Shown one piece after another: positions 1 to 6,043 of a stretch of DNA of 28,832 nucleotides (its first letter is position 1; the number at the start of each line of letters is the position of its first letter). The translations under genes were made by a program, and so were the position numbers. Where the stretch lies: positions 1 to 28,832 of the IMG/VR virus record IMGVR_UViG_3300027580_000014, one strand, 5' to 3'. The notes under the pieces were generated by a model, which did not search any database, was not told the origin of the DNA, and worked only from the letters and a program-made list of their open reading frames with translations. Source of the DNA: a virus.

Positions 1-1059
1 GCGGATCTGCCCTACCGCACCGCGGCGGAGTGCATCGACTGGAGCCAGCCCTGCCCGTCCATCTTCCTGAGCAAGGAGGAGGGACGCAAATATGGGGTCA
101 AGCGCCCCTTGGCAGAGAAAACCCTCCAGCGCATCGCCAAGGGCATTGATAAATTTGTCTTGCAGGATCCAGAGCCCTATGTGGTCAATTTCAGCCCACC
201 GGCCCCGGCCAGCAAAAGTCGGTATGCAGAGGTGCAAGAATTCCTCCGCGATGTGGGAGCTGCTCCCTTTGTTTCCAAGATGCGGGGCGGAGCCACGGGC
301 TTTCCCTGCACAGCGCCCATGCACACAATCACAAGCGGCGGCAATCCGGCCAGGCCCAGTACGGGCAATCCTTTGGCCCTGGCGGTCCCTTTCCTCGCTC
401 CCCGATATGGGGAGCGGCCCGGCCAAGAGCCCCGGGCGCAGCCCGCGAATCAACCCTTGGCGACCATCACCGGAACCAATAACGGCGGCCGCCTGGCTGT
501 GGCCCATTTGGCCAAGCATTACGGCGGGGTTGTCGGCCACGGCGCGGACCAGCCCCTGGGTTCCGTGACCGCGCGGGATCATCACTCCTTGGTTACCAGC
601 CACCTGCTCCACCTGCGCAACAACTGTCATTCCCGCGATACGCGCACGCCACTGCCGACCCTGACAGCAGGCGGCGGCCATGTCGGCGAGGTGCGGGCCT
701 TTTTGCTCAAGTATTACGGGCAGGGAGTCGGCCAGGAAGCGGGTGTTCCCTTGGACACCATCACCGGCCGGGATCGCTTCGGGGTCGTGGTCACTATCCA
801 GGGCGAGGAATATGTGCTCGCGGATATCGGCATGCGTATGCTGCAGCCGCGCGAGCTGTTCATGGCCCAAGGATTCCCTGCCGACTATCGCCTGGACGGA
901 ATGACCAAGACGCAGCAGGTGCGGCTCTGCGGCAACAGTGTGCCGCCCCAGTTTTCCGAGGCCCTGGTGGAAACCAACTTTGCGGTCGAGGACAGACGGA
1001 ACGACTGGTCCTACTTGCCGCTGATGCGGGGGTCGGCCGCCAGGCGGGTGGAAGCGTAA
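1..1059 (+). CDS. DNA (cytosine-5-)-methyltransferase, 3' part (5' end outside window)
   Basis: The open frame runs in from base 1 and ends at 1059, giving 352 residues of the C-terminal part. The first residues (RTAAECIDWSQPCPSIF) match a segment typical of phage Dcm-type enzymes, and near the end QVRLCGNSVPP is conserved motif X, preceded by a LQPRELFMAQGFP stretch (motif IX region). The roughly 200 residues between would be the target-recognition region; several T-I-T-x-x-D/T segments recur in it. The SAM-binding motif I and the catalytic Pro-Cys motif IV lie left of the window. Known role: methylation of cytosine C5 in phage DNA, usually to resist host restriction. No restriction endonuclease is nearby, so it is probably a solitary phage enzyme. 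A possible internal start at 109 would give a non-catalytic fragment and is not preferred. Confidence 0.9.
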   Translation, partial: ADLPYRTAAECIDWSQPCPSIFLSKEEGRKYGVKRPLAEKTLQRIAKGIDKFVLQDPEPYVVNFSPPAPASKSRYAEVQEFLRDVGAAPFVSKMRGGATGFPCTAPMHTITSGGNPARPSTGNPLALAVPFLAPRYGERPGQEPRAQPANQPLATITGTNNGGRLAVAHLAKHYGGVVGHGADQPLGSVTARDHHSLVTSHLLHLRNNCHSRDTRTPLPTLTAGGGHVGEVRAFLLKYYGQGVGQEAGVPLDTITGRDRFGVVVTIQGEEYVLADIGMRMLQPRELFMAQGFPADYRLDGMTKTQQVRLCGNSVPPQFSEALVETNFAVEDRRNDWSYLPLMRGSAARRVEA

Positions 1060-1083
1060 CGAGCAAGCAGGGAGGGATGAGCC

Positions 1084-1419
1084 ATGAGCCTGGAATTCTA
1101 TCGATGGTTCTTCCGGGACGTGATGCGGCTGCCGGACAAGGCGGTCTGGAGCCGGGCGAATCGGAGGGAGATCGAGCGAAAGATGGAGCTTAAGAGGCGA
1201 AAAAGAGAGCGGAGACACCCGGAGGACGACACTGGGCTGCCCGAGGGCAGGGAGCGGTTCCAAGGTTTTGGCGGGGAGGTTTGGGGAACACATGCCGCCG
1301 TTGATCCCGGAAGGATTCAGATCGTCCCCTGCGAGGGACAGGAAAGGGGTATTCTCGGGAGGTTGTGGGACAGGCTGCAAGGGAAGACACGTAGCTCCGG
1401 AGGTTTCACCAATGCCTGA
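1084..1419 (+). CDS. hypothetical protein, 111 aa, basic
   Basis: The ATG at 1084 follows a good ribosome site (GGGAGGG) at 8-10 bases. The N-terminal half is rich in aromatic and basic residues (FYRWFFRDVM, then a Lys/Arg-rich helix, residues 18-43), which suggests nucleic-acid or protein contact. The C-terminal half is Gly-rich and of low complexity. I recognise no family. It overlaps the start of the dNMP kinase by eight bases (ATGCCTGA), so the two are probably translationally coupled. The N-terminal half is the better supported part. Confidence 0.55.
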   Translation: MSLEFYRWFFRDVMRLPDKAVWSRANRREIERKMELKRRKRERRHPEDDTGLPEGRERFQGFGGEVWGTHAAVDPGRIQIVPCEGQERGILGRLWDRLQGKTRSSGGFTNA

Positions 1420-1978
1420 GCTCATCGGCATATCCGGCAAGATTGGAGTGGGCAAGACCATCACCGCAGAGATCCTGCGCGACGCAGGCCTGGTGGATCG
1501 CGTTCTGGCCTTCGGCGACCCGGTCAAGGTGGAGGCGGCGGGGCGTTTCAACTTCGACGTGCGGCTCTGCTACGAGGACAAGGACCAGGTCATTCTCCAC
1601 CAGGATCTGCCGGGCGGCGCCATGTCCGTGCGCAGGATCCTGCAATGGTGGGGAACGGACGTGCGGAGGCGCGAGGATCCGCTCTACTGGGTCAAGCGCA
1701 TGGGTGAGTGGTTCGCGCAGATGGATCCCCACGAGCGCCTGGTCATCCACGACGTGCGCTTCCGCGAGGAGGCGTTCTGGATCCGGGAGGCCGGAGGCTA
1801 TCTGGCCCGGATCGAGCCCTATCCGGGGTGGCGTCCGGGGCCGGAGGCGAATCACCAGAGCGAGGTGGATCTGGACGACTGGCAGGACTGGGACGTGGGG
1901 CCGATCCACCCTGTGTACAACGGATTGTGGCTCGTGGCGGACACGATCGCCACCAATCTGGGCCTGCGTGTGGCGTAA
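1412..1978 (+). CDS. deoxynucleoside monophosphate kinase-like P-loop protein
   Basis: This is a 188-residue protein with a Walker A loop GKIGVGKT at residues 9-16, right after the first beta strand (LIGIS). Further features fit phage dNMP kinases: the LID/substrate region RRILQWWGTDVRRRED, followed by YWV, and the C-terminal strand VIHDVRF with GGYLARIEP. The role would be phosphorylation of dNMPs to dNDPs to feed phage DNA synthesis in the cytoplasm. An upstream in-frame start at 1268 exists, but it would add 48 unrelated residues within the preceding gene. The ATG at 1412 has CCGGAGG about 8 bases before it and places the P-loop at the usual distance from the N-terminus. An adenylate-kinase-like enzyme of other specificity cannot be excluded. 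Confidence 0.82.
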   Translation: MPELIGISGKIGVGKTITAEILRDAGLVDRVLAFGDPVKVEAAGRFNFDVRLCYEDKDQVILHQDLPGGAMSVRRILQWWGTDVRRREDPLYWVKRMGEWFAQMDPHERLVIHDVRFREEAFWIREAGGYLARIEPYPGWRPGPEANHQSEVDLDDWQDWDVGPIHPVYNGLWLVADTIATNLGLRVA

Positions 1979-1996
1979 ATCTCCGGAGGTCTGGCC

Positions 1997-2932
1997 ATGG
2001 ATGCGGCAGTCCAGGACTCAATCACGGCTTGGCAGGAGGTCAACACCTTCGAGTGCCCGCACGGCATGGGGCGCCTGTCTCCGGAATCCTGCGCCGAGCT
2101 GCGGCGGCGGCAGGATCTTGCTCGCGCTGGTGGCGGATCGCATCCGCAGGGGCGGGAAAAGCACTATCGCCCCGGCCCCTGCGCCACTTGCACGGAGTAT
2201 CAGGCCCACTGGGACGACGTGGCCAGGCGTCGGTCTCAGGCGGGACAGGGAAGTAAACCCAAAACGGGAGGAACGGCTATGCCAACATACATCGATTGCC
2301 TCAGCTGCGGGGCACAGGGTGTGCCGAATGCGGCCAGGGGGCTTTGCCAGAGCTGCTATCCCAAGATTACCAAGAGCGAGCGCGAGCGCTACGACCTGGA
2401 AGAAGCCAAGGAAAAGCGCCGCAAGCGCCTGAACGGCGAGAGCGAGGCGGCCACGGAGGCCACTCCGGACCCGGGGGACGGTTTGCAGCTGGAACCGGCG
2501 GAGCCGGAGCCAGCCTCCGGGAGTCCGGACGAGGACGAGCCCTTTGCGGACCCACGGGGGGACGAGGATCCCCTGGCCGGGTTCAAGCACGTCCCGGCGC
2601 AGTGCCGTGGCGCAGAGTCGTCCACAGCCAGGGTGGACGCCGTGGGCAAGACGCTCCGCTTCGGGCCGCAGGTGGCCCAGGAGTTCGGTCTGCGCCCCGG
2701 GATCTACGCCCACGTCTACACCGGGCAGGGGCGTCTGGCCCTGCAGCTCCTGCCAGACTACGAGCACGGGGCGTACAAGATCTGGCGCGAGGCCAAGAAC
2801 AGGACCGGGCACAGCCGTAAGCTGATCCTCACCGTGCAGCAGCTGTCGCGGCGCGGCCTGGTCTCCCCTGGCCAGGGATTCGACGTGCGCAGCGAGCGGG
2901 GCGTGCTGTTTCTGGAGCCGAAGGAGGGCTAA
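1997..2932 (+). CDS. zinc-ribbon phage protein, 311 aa, possibly two joined proteins
   Basis: The ATG at 1997 has CCGGAGG 8 bases upstream. Residues 18-68 carry one Cys/His set (CPHG ... SC ... GPCATC), which looks like a small separate phage zinc protein. Residues 95-120 carry a second set (CLSCGAQG ... LCQSCYP), a classic zinc ribbon. A Glu/Pro/Asp-rich linker (about 130-195) follows, then a folded C-terminal domain of about 115 residues that I do not recognise. An in-frame ATG at 2279 (residue 95) stands 6 bases behind GGGAGG, a strong start giving a 217-residue protein beginning MPTYIDCLSC. The frame may therefore be a fusion of two genes, or it may make two products. Function unknown; DNA or RNA binding is only a guess from the zinc ribbons. 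Confidence 0.7.
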   Translation: MDAAVQDSITAWQEVNTFECPHGMGRLSPESCAELRRRQDLARAGGGSHPQGREKHYRPGPCATCTEYQAHWDDVARRRSQAGQGSKPKTGGTAMPTYIDCLSCGAQGVPNAARGLCQSCYPKITKSERERYDLEEAKEKRRKRLNGESEAATEATPDPGDGLQLEPAEPEPASGSPDEDEPFADPRGDEDPLAGFKHVPAQCRGAESSTARVDAVGKTLRFGPQVAQEFGLRPGIYAHVYTGQGRLALQLLPDYEHGAYKIWREAKNRTGHSRKLILTVQQLSRRGLVSPGQGFDVRSERGVLFLEPKEG

Positions 2933-2934
2933 TC

Positions 2935-3591
2935 ATGCAGGTACAGTGGATGGACATCGAGCGGCTCGTCCCGTATGAGCGCAACGCTAAAAAGCACCCG
3001 GACGACCAGATCGACAAGATCGCGGCCAGCATCGAGCACTTCGGCTGGGATCAGCCCATAGTGGTGGATGAGCACATGGTGATCATCAAGGGGCACGGCC
3101 GCTATTTCGCGGCGGAGCGGCTTGGCAGGAACCAGGCTCCGGTCGTGATCCGCGATGATCTGACCGAGGAGCAGAAGCGAGCCGCGCGCCTGGCGGATAA
3201 CCGCACCGCGGAGAGCGACTGGGACTGGGACCTGGTCGGCGCGGAGCTGGCCGATTTGCGCGAACTTGGCTTGAATATAGAGCTAACGGGTTTTGATCAA
3301 GAGGAAATTGAAGGTCTCCTGGCGGAATGCACTCCCGAGGGGAACATTGACGAAGACGAGGTTCCGGAGGAGCCCGAATATCCTGTAAGTCGCGAAGGCG
3401 ATGTGTGGCTTTTGGGCCAGCATCGGGTAATGTGTGGCTCCAGCACGGATGCCGCGCAAGTTGAAGGACTACTGGGGGGGGGCATACCCTCACTTAATGG
3501 TCACCGATCCGCCCTATGGGGTGAATTACGACCCAAACTGGCGCACCTCTGCCGGGATCGGCGGCAAGGGGATCGCCTCGGGGAAGGTTAA
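2935..3591 (+). CDS. ParB-like N-terminal half of DNA modification methylase (frame lost at G9 tract)
   Basis: The ATG at 2935 starts two bases after the previous stop, with GGAGG about 10 bases upstream. Residues 1-95 form a ParB/sulfiredoxin-like nuclease-fold domain, with the typical GHGRYFAAERLG at 53-64 and the following LADNRTAE segment. Residues 155-180 (GDVWLLGQHRVMCGSST) are the usual entry into the methyltransferase domain of phage ParB-MTase fusions. At 3474-3482, nine consecutive G take the frame out of register, and the remaining 36 residues to the stop at 3591 are unrelated to the family. With eight G the frame would join the next entry and give a 443-residue protein. As it stands this product has no catalytic domain. 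Confidence 0.8.
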   Translation: MQVQWMDIERLVPYERNAKKHPDDQIDKIAASIEHFGWDQPIVVDEHMVIIKGHGRYFAAERLGRNQAPVVIRDDLTEEQKRAARLADNRTAESDWDWDLVGAELADLRELGLNIELTGFDQEEIEGLLAECTPEGNIDEDEVPEEPEYPVSREGDVWLLGQHRVMCGSSTDAAQVEGLLGGGIPSLNGHRSALWGELRPKLAHLCRDRRQGDRLGEG

Positions 3592-4267
3592 AAATGATGA
3601 CAGCGCGGACTGGCGCGAGGCCTATCAGCTCTTTCCGGGCGACGTCGCCTATGTGTGGCACGACGGCACCAAGGCCCGCATCGTGGTGGACGGGCTCGTG
3701 TCCTGCGGCTTCGAGCTCCGGGCCCAGATCGTATGGGTTAAGAACTGCTTTGCTGTTGGGCGCGGGCATTATCATTGGCAGCACGAGCCGTGCTGGTACG
3801 CGGTCAAAAAAGGGCGCAAGGGGCACTGGCGCGGAGGCCGCAAGCAGGCCACGGTCTGGCGAATTGTTGACCGGGTACTTCGCCCGGACGAGCTCGTCTT
3901 CATCCGGCGCGAGGACGCGGGGCAGATCTACGCCATTTCCGGGGACGAGTCCACGGTCTGGGAGATACCTAAGCCCAGGAAGTCCGAGACGGGTCACAGC
4001 ACGCAGAAGCCGGTGGAGTGCATGCGTCGCCCTATTGCCAACAATTCGTCCCCGGCGTCTTTGGTGTATGACCCCTTTCTGGGGAGCGGGAGCACTTTGA
4101 TCGCGGCGGAGATGATGGGGCGCTTTTGCCTGGGCATGGAACTGGACCCCAAATACTGCGACGTGATCGTGGATCGCTGGCAGCAGTTTACCGGCAAGGT
4201 GGCCGTGCTCCAATCTACCGGCCAGGCTTTCGATGAGGTCAAGAATGACAGACAAGCAGCCGAGTGA
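3434..4267 (+). CDS. N6-adenine/N4-cytosine DNA methyltransferase catalytic half
   Basis: The genuine homology starts at about 3482, just after the G tract. The GTG at 3434 is merely the first start codon in this frame and lies inside the upstream gene, so it is unlikely to be used. The sequence reads MVTDPPYGVNYD (catalytic motif IV, DPPY), then a central recognition region, then HSTQKP (motif X), then DPFLGSGSTLIAAE (motif I, AdoMet binding) and a C-terminal GMELDPKYCDVIVDRW. This IV-X-I order is that of beta-class amino-methyltransferases. Either adenine N6 or cytosine N4 may be the target. The complete gene would be 2935-4267 with one G removed. Whether this is a sequencing error, a phase-off state or a recoded gene cannot be decided from one sequence. 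Confidence 0.85.
   Translation: MAPARMPRKLKDYWGGAYPHLMVTDPPYGVNYDPNWRTSAGIGGKGIASGKVKNDDSADWREAYQLFPGDVAYVWHDGTKARIVVDGLVSCGFELRAQIVWVKNCFAVGRGHYHWQHEPCWYAVKKGRKGHWRGGRKQATVWRIVDRVLRPDELVFIRREDAGQIYAISGDESTVWEIPKPRKSETGHSTQKPVECMRRPIANNSSPASLVYDPFLGSGSTLIAAEMMGRFCLGMELDPKYCDVIVDRWQQFTGKVAVLQSTGQAFDEVKNDRQAAE
3474..3482 (+). repeat. G9 homopolymer at the methyltransferase frame switch
   Basis: Nine consecutive G separate the frame of the ParB-like half from the frame of the methyltransferase half. Reading CTG GGG GGG and then skipping one G enters GCA TAC CCT, giving the expected LLGGAYPHLMVTDPPYG. Eight G would restore the gene. Poly-G runs of this length are classic slip-strand sites in phase-variable modification genes. 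They are also classic places for indel errors. Confidence 0.9.
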
Positions 4268-5012
4268 TCTTGAGCAACTTCTGGGCGTCTGTTCGGAGCA
4301 GGAAAAGGCCGAGCTCAAAACGCTGTATAACGCCCAGATCCAGTGCCTGAAGGCATATCAAAAAGATCCCACCGCACAGCGCAAGCGAGACTGGGATGCG
4401 GCGCGACAAGGCTATGAAGAACGATTTTCCGAGCTGTGGCAGCGCTACATGGCCAGGGAGGAGTATCTCAAGAACCGGCTGGAGGCCGTGGAGTGGCTGC
4501 GGGATCAGGGCTACAAGGTGGGCAAGTCCAAGCTGTACAACGACGCCAAGGCGGGCCGGCTCAAGGTCTGCAATGACGGCTCCATCCGGGTCAGCGATCT
4601 GGAGGACTACGTGGCCCGTCAGGGCCTGGAGCCGCTGGAGCAGGCCACGGAGCCGGAGGAGGGGGCCGAGGATCTGCAGCGGGAGAAGCTCAAAGAGCAG
4701 CTGCGCCAGCTGCAGCTGGACAACGAGAAGCGCGAGTTCGAGCGCCAGCGCCTGGAGGGGAAATACATTCCCCGCCAGGATCTGGAGCTGGAGCTGGCCA
4801 GCCGGGCCGGGGTGCTGGATACGGGGCTGCGCTCGGACATCAAGACCCACGCCCGGGACTGGGTGCACATGGTGGGCGGCCGGGCCGAGCGGGTGCCGGA
4901 TCTGGTGGAGGCCATGCTGGACGTGCTGGATCGGCGCCTCAACGAGTATGCCCGGATGGATCGCTTTGAGGTGATCTTTTCCGAGGAAGAGGAGCAAGGC
5001 GGGGATGAATAA
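4245..5012 (+). CDS. terminase small subunit (Nu1-like DNA-packaging protein)
   Basis: This 255-residue protein lies upstream of the large terminase. Residues 82-124 (VEWLRDQGYKVGKSKLY ... SIRVSDLEDYV) are a winged helix-turn-helix of the Nu1/excisionase type that would bind the packaging site. A long charged coiled coil (about 135-190, Glu/Lys/Gln/Leu-rich) then resembles the assembly helix of gpNu1. The C-terminal domain (about 190-245) contains RSDIKTHARDWVHMVGG. The ATG at 4245 was chosen over the in-frame ATG at 4233 because GAGGT sits 5 bases before it; the gene overlaps the end of the methyltransferase. The last codons (EEEEQGGDE) are nearly identical to those of the next gene. Confidence 0.82.
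   Translation: MTDKQPSDLEQLLGVCSEQEKAELKTLYNAQIQCLKAYQKDPTAQRKRDWDAARQGYEERFSELWQRYMAREEYLKNRLEAVEWLRDQGYKVGKSKLYNDAKAGRLKVCNDGSIRVSDLEDYVARQGLEPLEQATEPEEGAEDLQREKLKEQLRQLQLDNEKREFERQRLEGKYIPRQDLELELASRAGVLDTGLRSDIKTHARDWVHMVGGRAERVPDLVEAMLDVLDRRLNEYARMDRFEVIFSEEEEQGGDE
4992..5011 (+). repeat. direct repeat copy 1 (20 bp), end of small terminase
   Basis: The 20 bases from 4992 to 5011 are identical to 5451-5470. Both copies are read in the same codon phase (E Q G G D E stop) at the end of consecutive genes. The spacing is 459 bp, a multiple of three. Confidence 0.9.
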
Positions 5013-5014
5013 AG

Positions 5015-5030
5015 CGGCCCGCAAGGGCTG
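5015..5030 (+). other. small hairpin with GCAA tetraloop after terminase gene
   Basis: CGGCCC and GGGCTG flank GCAA, giving a 6-bp stem (one G-T wobble) closed by a GNRA-type loop. It lies between the small terminase stop and the ribosome site of the next gene. No T run follows, so it is not a terminator. It could be chance in GC-rich DNA. Confidence 0.3.
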
Positions 5031-5042
5031 GAGGGGGAAGTT

Positions 5043-5471
5043 ATGGAATGTAGTTGCACAGTAGATGCCCCTGTTGAGGAGTGCGAATTCGGCCTGGATA
5101 TGACCCGGTCTTATCCAGTAGCCCTGGAGCCTCAAAAGTGCTGTGAGTGCGGACGGCGGATTGAGGTTATGGAGACGTATCTACACGAGAAAGGGATTCC
5201 AGAGGGAGAAGAGGACGAGGTTCCGGAAGATAAGTGGGATTGGCATGAATACAATACCTGTCTCGACTGCAAGTCCATTCGGGACCAGTTTTTCAACGGA
5301 TTCATCTACACCATGATCTTGCACGACCTTGAGATGTTCCTGGATGAATCAGACGGCAGCACCAACGAAGAATGCATTGCGGCCTTGACGCCACGGGCCC
5401 GGGAAAAAGTTTGCGGCATGATCGAGAATGTCTGGCGAAAAATCGAGGAAGAGCAAGGCGGGGATGAATAG
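5043..5471 (+). CDS. hypothetical Cys-containing protein, 142 aa
   Basis: The ATG at 5043 follows a purine-rich GGAGGGGGAAG. A treble-clef or zinc-ribbon-like pattern is visible: CCECGRRIEV near residue 33, and TCLDC near residue 77, i.e. CxxC ... CxxC. A helical C-terminal region follows. It is acidic and AT-richer than the terminase genes on either side, which suggests a late arrival. I recognise no family with confidence. Its terminal EEEQGGDE repeats the end of the small terminase at the DNA level, so it looks like a cassette inserted through, or accompanied by, that 20-bp repeat. Confidence 0.65.
   Translation: MECSCTVDAPVEECEFGLDMTRSYPVALEPQKCCECGRRIEVMETYLHEKGIPEGEEDEVPEDKWDWHEYNTCLDCKSIRDQFFNGFIYTMILHDLEMFLDESDGSTNEECIAALTPRAREKVCGMIENVWRKIEEEQGGDE
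5451..5470 (+). repeat. direct repeat copy 2 (20 bp), end of 142-aa gene
   Basis: This is the second identical copy of the repeat at 4992-5011, again forming the last six codons and the first two bases of the stop. Recombination between the copies would remove the 142-aa gene and leave the terminase reading frame and stop intact. Confidence 0.9.
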
Positions 5472-5503
5472 GCTGCCGGGGCTCGCCCGGATGGAGATGG
5501 AGC

Positions 5504-5815
5504 ATGGAAAAACGCAGAATAAACTATGATGACTGGATGAAGGAAGGCCAGGATCGGTTCGGCCACGATGTGCGTCAATGGCAATTCAAGTGCCCATGCT
5601 GTGGATACGTTGCCAGGCTGCAAGATTGGTATGAACTCGAGGCCCATGGAATGGCGGCATTCAGTTGCTTGGGTCGCGCTCTTCCTCCAGAGCAGAGAGC
5701 TCCTGATAATGGTGGTCCCTGCGATTATGCAGGTGGAAGGTTGTTTCAATTCAACCCTGTTATCGTGTGCTGTAGCGACGGAAAAGAAGTCGAAGTTTTT
5801 GAGTTCGCAGACTAG
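5504..5815 (+). CDS. VVA0879-like small phage protein, 103 aa
   Basis: The arrangement INYDDWMKEGQDRFG, then WQFKCPCCGYVARLQDWYE, then AFSCLGR, and finally FQFNPVIV near the end fits the family named VVA0879 in phage annotations. That family is defined by conservation only. The CPCCG at residues 30-34 with the later Cys at about 55 and 73 suggests metal binding. The ATG at 5504 follows GGAGATGGAG. No biochemical function is known to me. It sits in a run of small zinc-type genes between the two terminase subunits. Confidence 0.7.
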   Translation: MEKRRINYDDWMKEGQDRFGHDVRQWQFKCPCCGYVARLQDWYELEAHGMAAFSCLGRALPPEQRAPDNGGPCDYAGGRLFQFNPVIVCCSDGKEVEVFEFAD

Positions 5816-5824
5816 GAGTAAGGC

Positions 5825-6043
5825 ATGAACCAAGAAATAGGCCACTCCATCGCCGACTACATCGACCCCCGGACCCAGTCGCTGCACTGCCCCGCCTGCC
5901 TGAGCGATAAGCTCAGCTGCGGGGATGGCTGGTCCGGGACGGATTGGACCTGCAACGGGTGCGGCAAAGAGATCACCATGTATCCCCTGGATGACGGGCG
6001 GCTGGAGTTGGCGGTCAAGATCGGGGAGAATCGCGAGGCATGA
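5825..6043 (+). CDS. zinc-ribbon protein, 72 aa
   Basis: This is a short protein with two CxxC knuckles, CPAC at 22-25 and CNGC at 43-46, which form a complete zinc ribbon. The C-terminus is a strand-rich tail (YPLDDGRLELAVKIG). The ATG at 5825 has GGAGTAAGG upstream, and the stop overlaps the large terminase start (ATGA), so translation is probably coupled. The role is unknown; it could be an accessory to packaging or a transcription cofactor. Confidence 0.7.
   Translation: MNQEIGHSIADYIDPRTQSLHCPACLSDKLSCGDGWSGTDWTCNGCGKEITMYPLDDGRLELAVKIGENREA

Noticed and set aside
1443-2432. Plus-strand frame overlapping the kinase and zinc-ribbon genes
   Set aside because: Its translation is Arg/Ser/Trp-rich and off frame from two genes with clear motifs.
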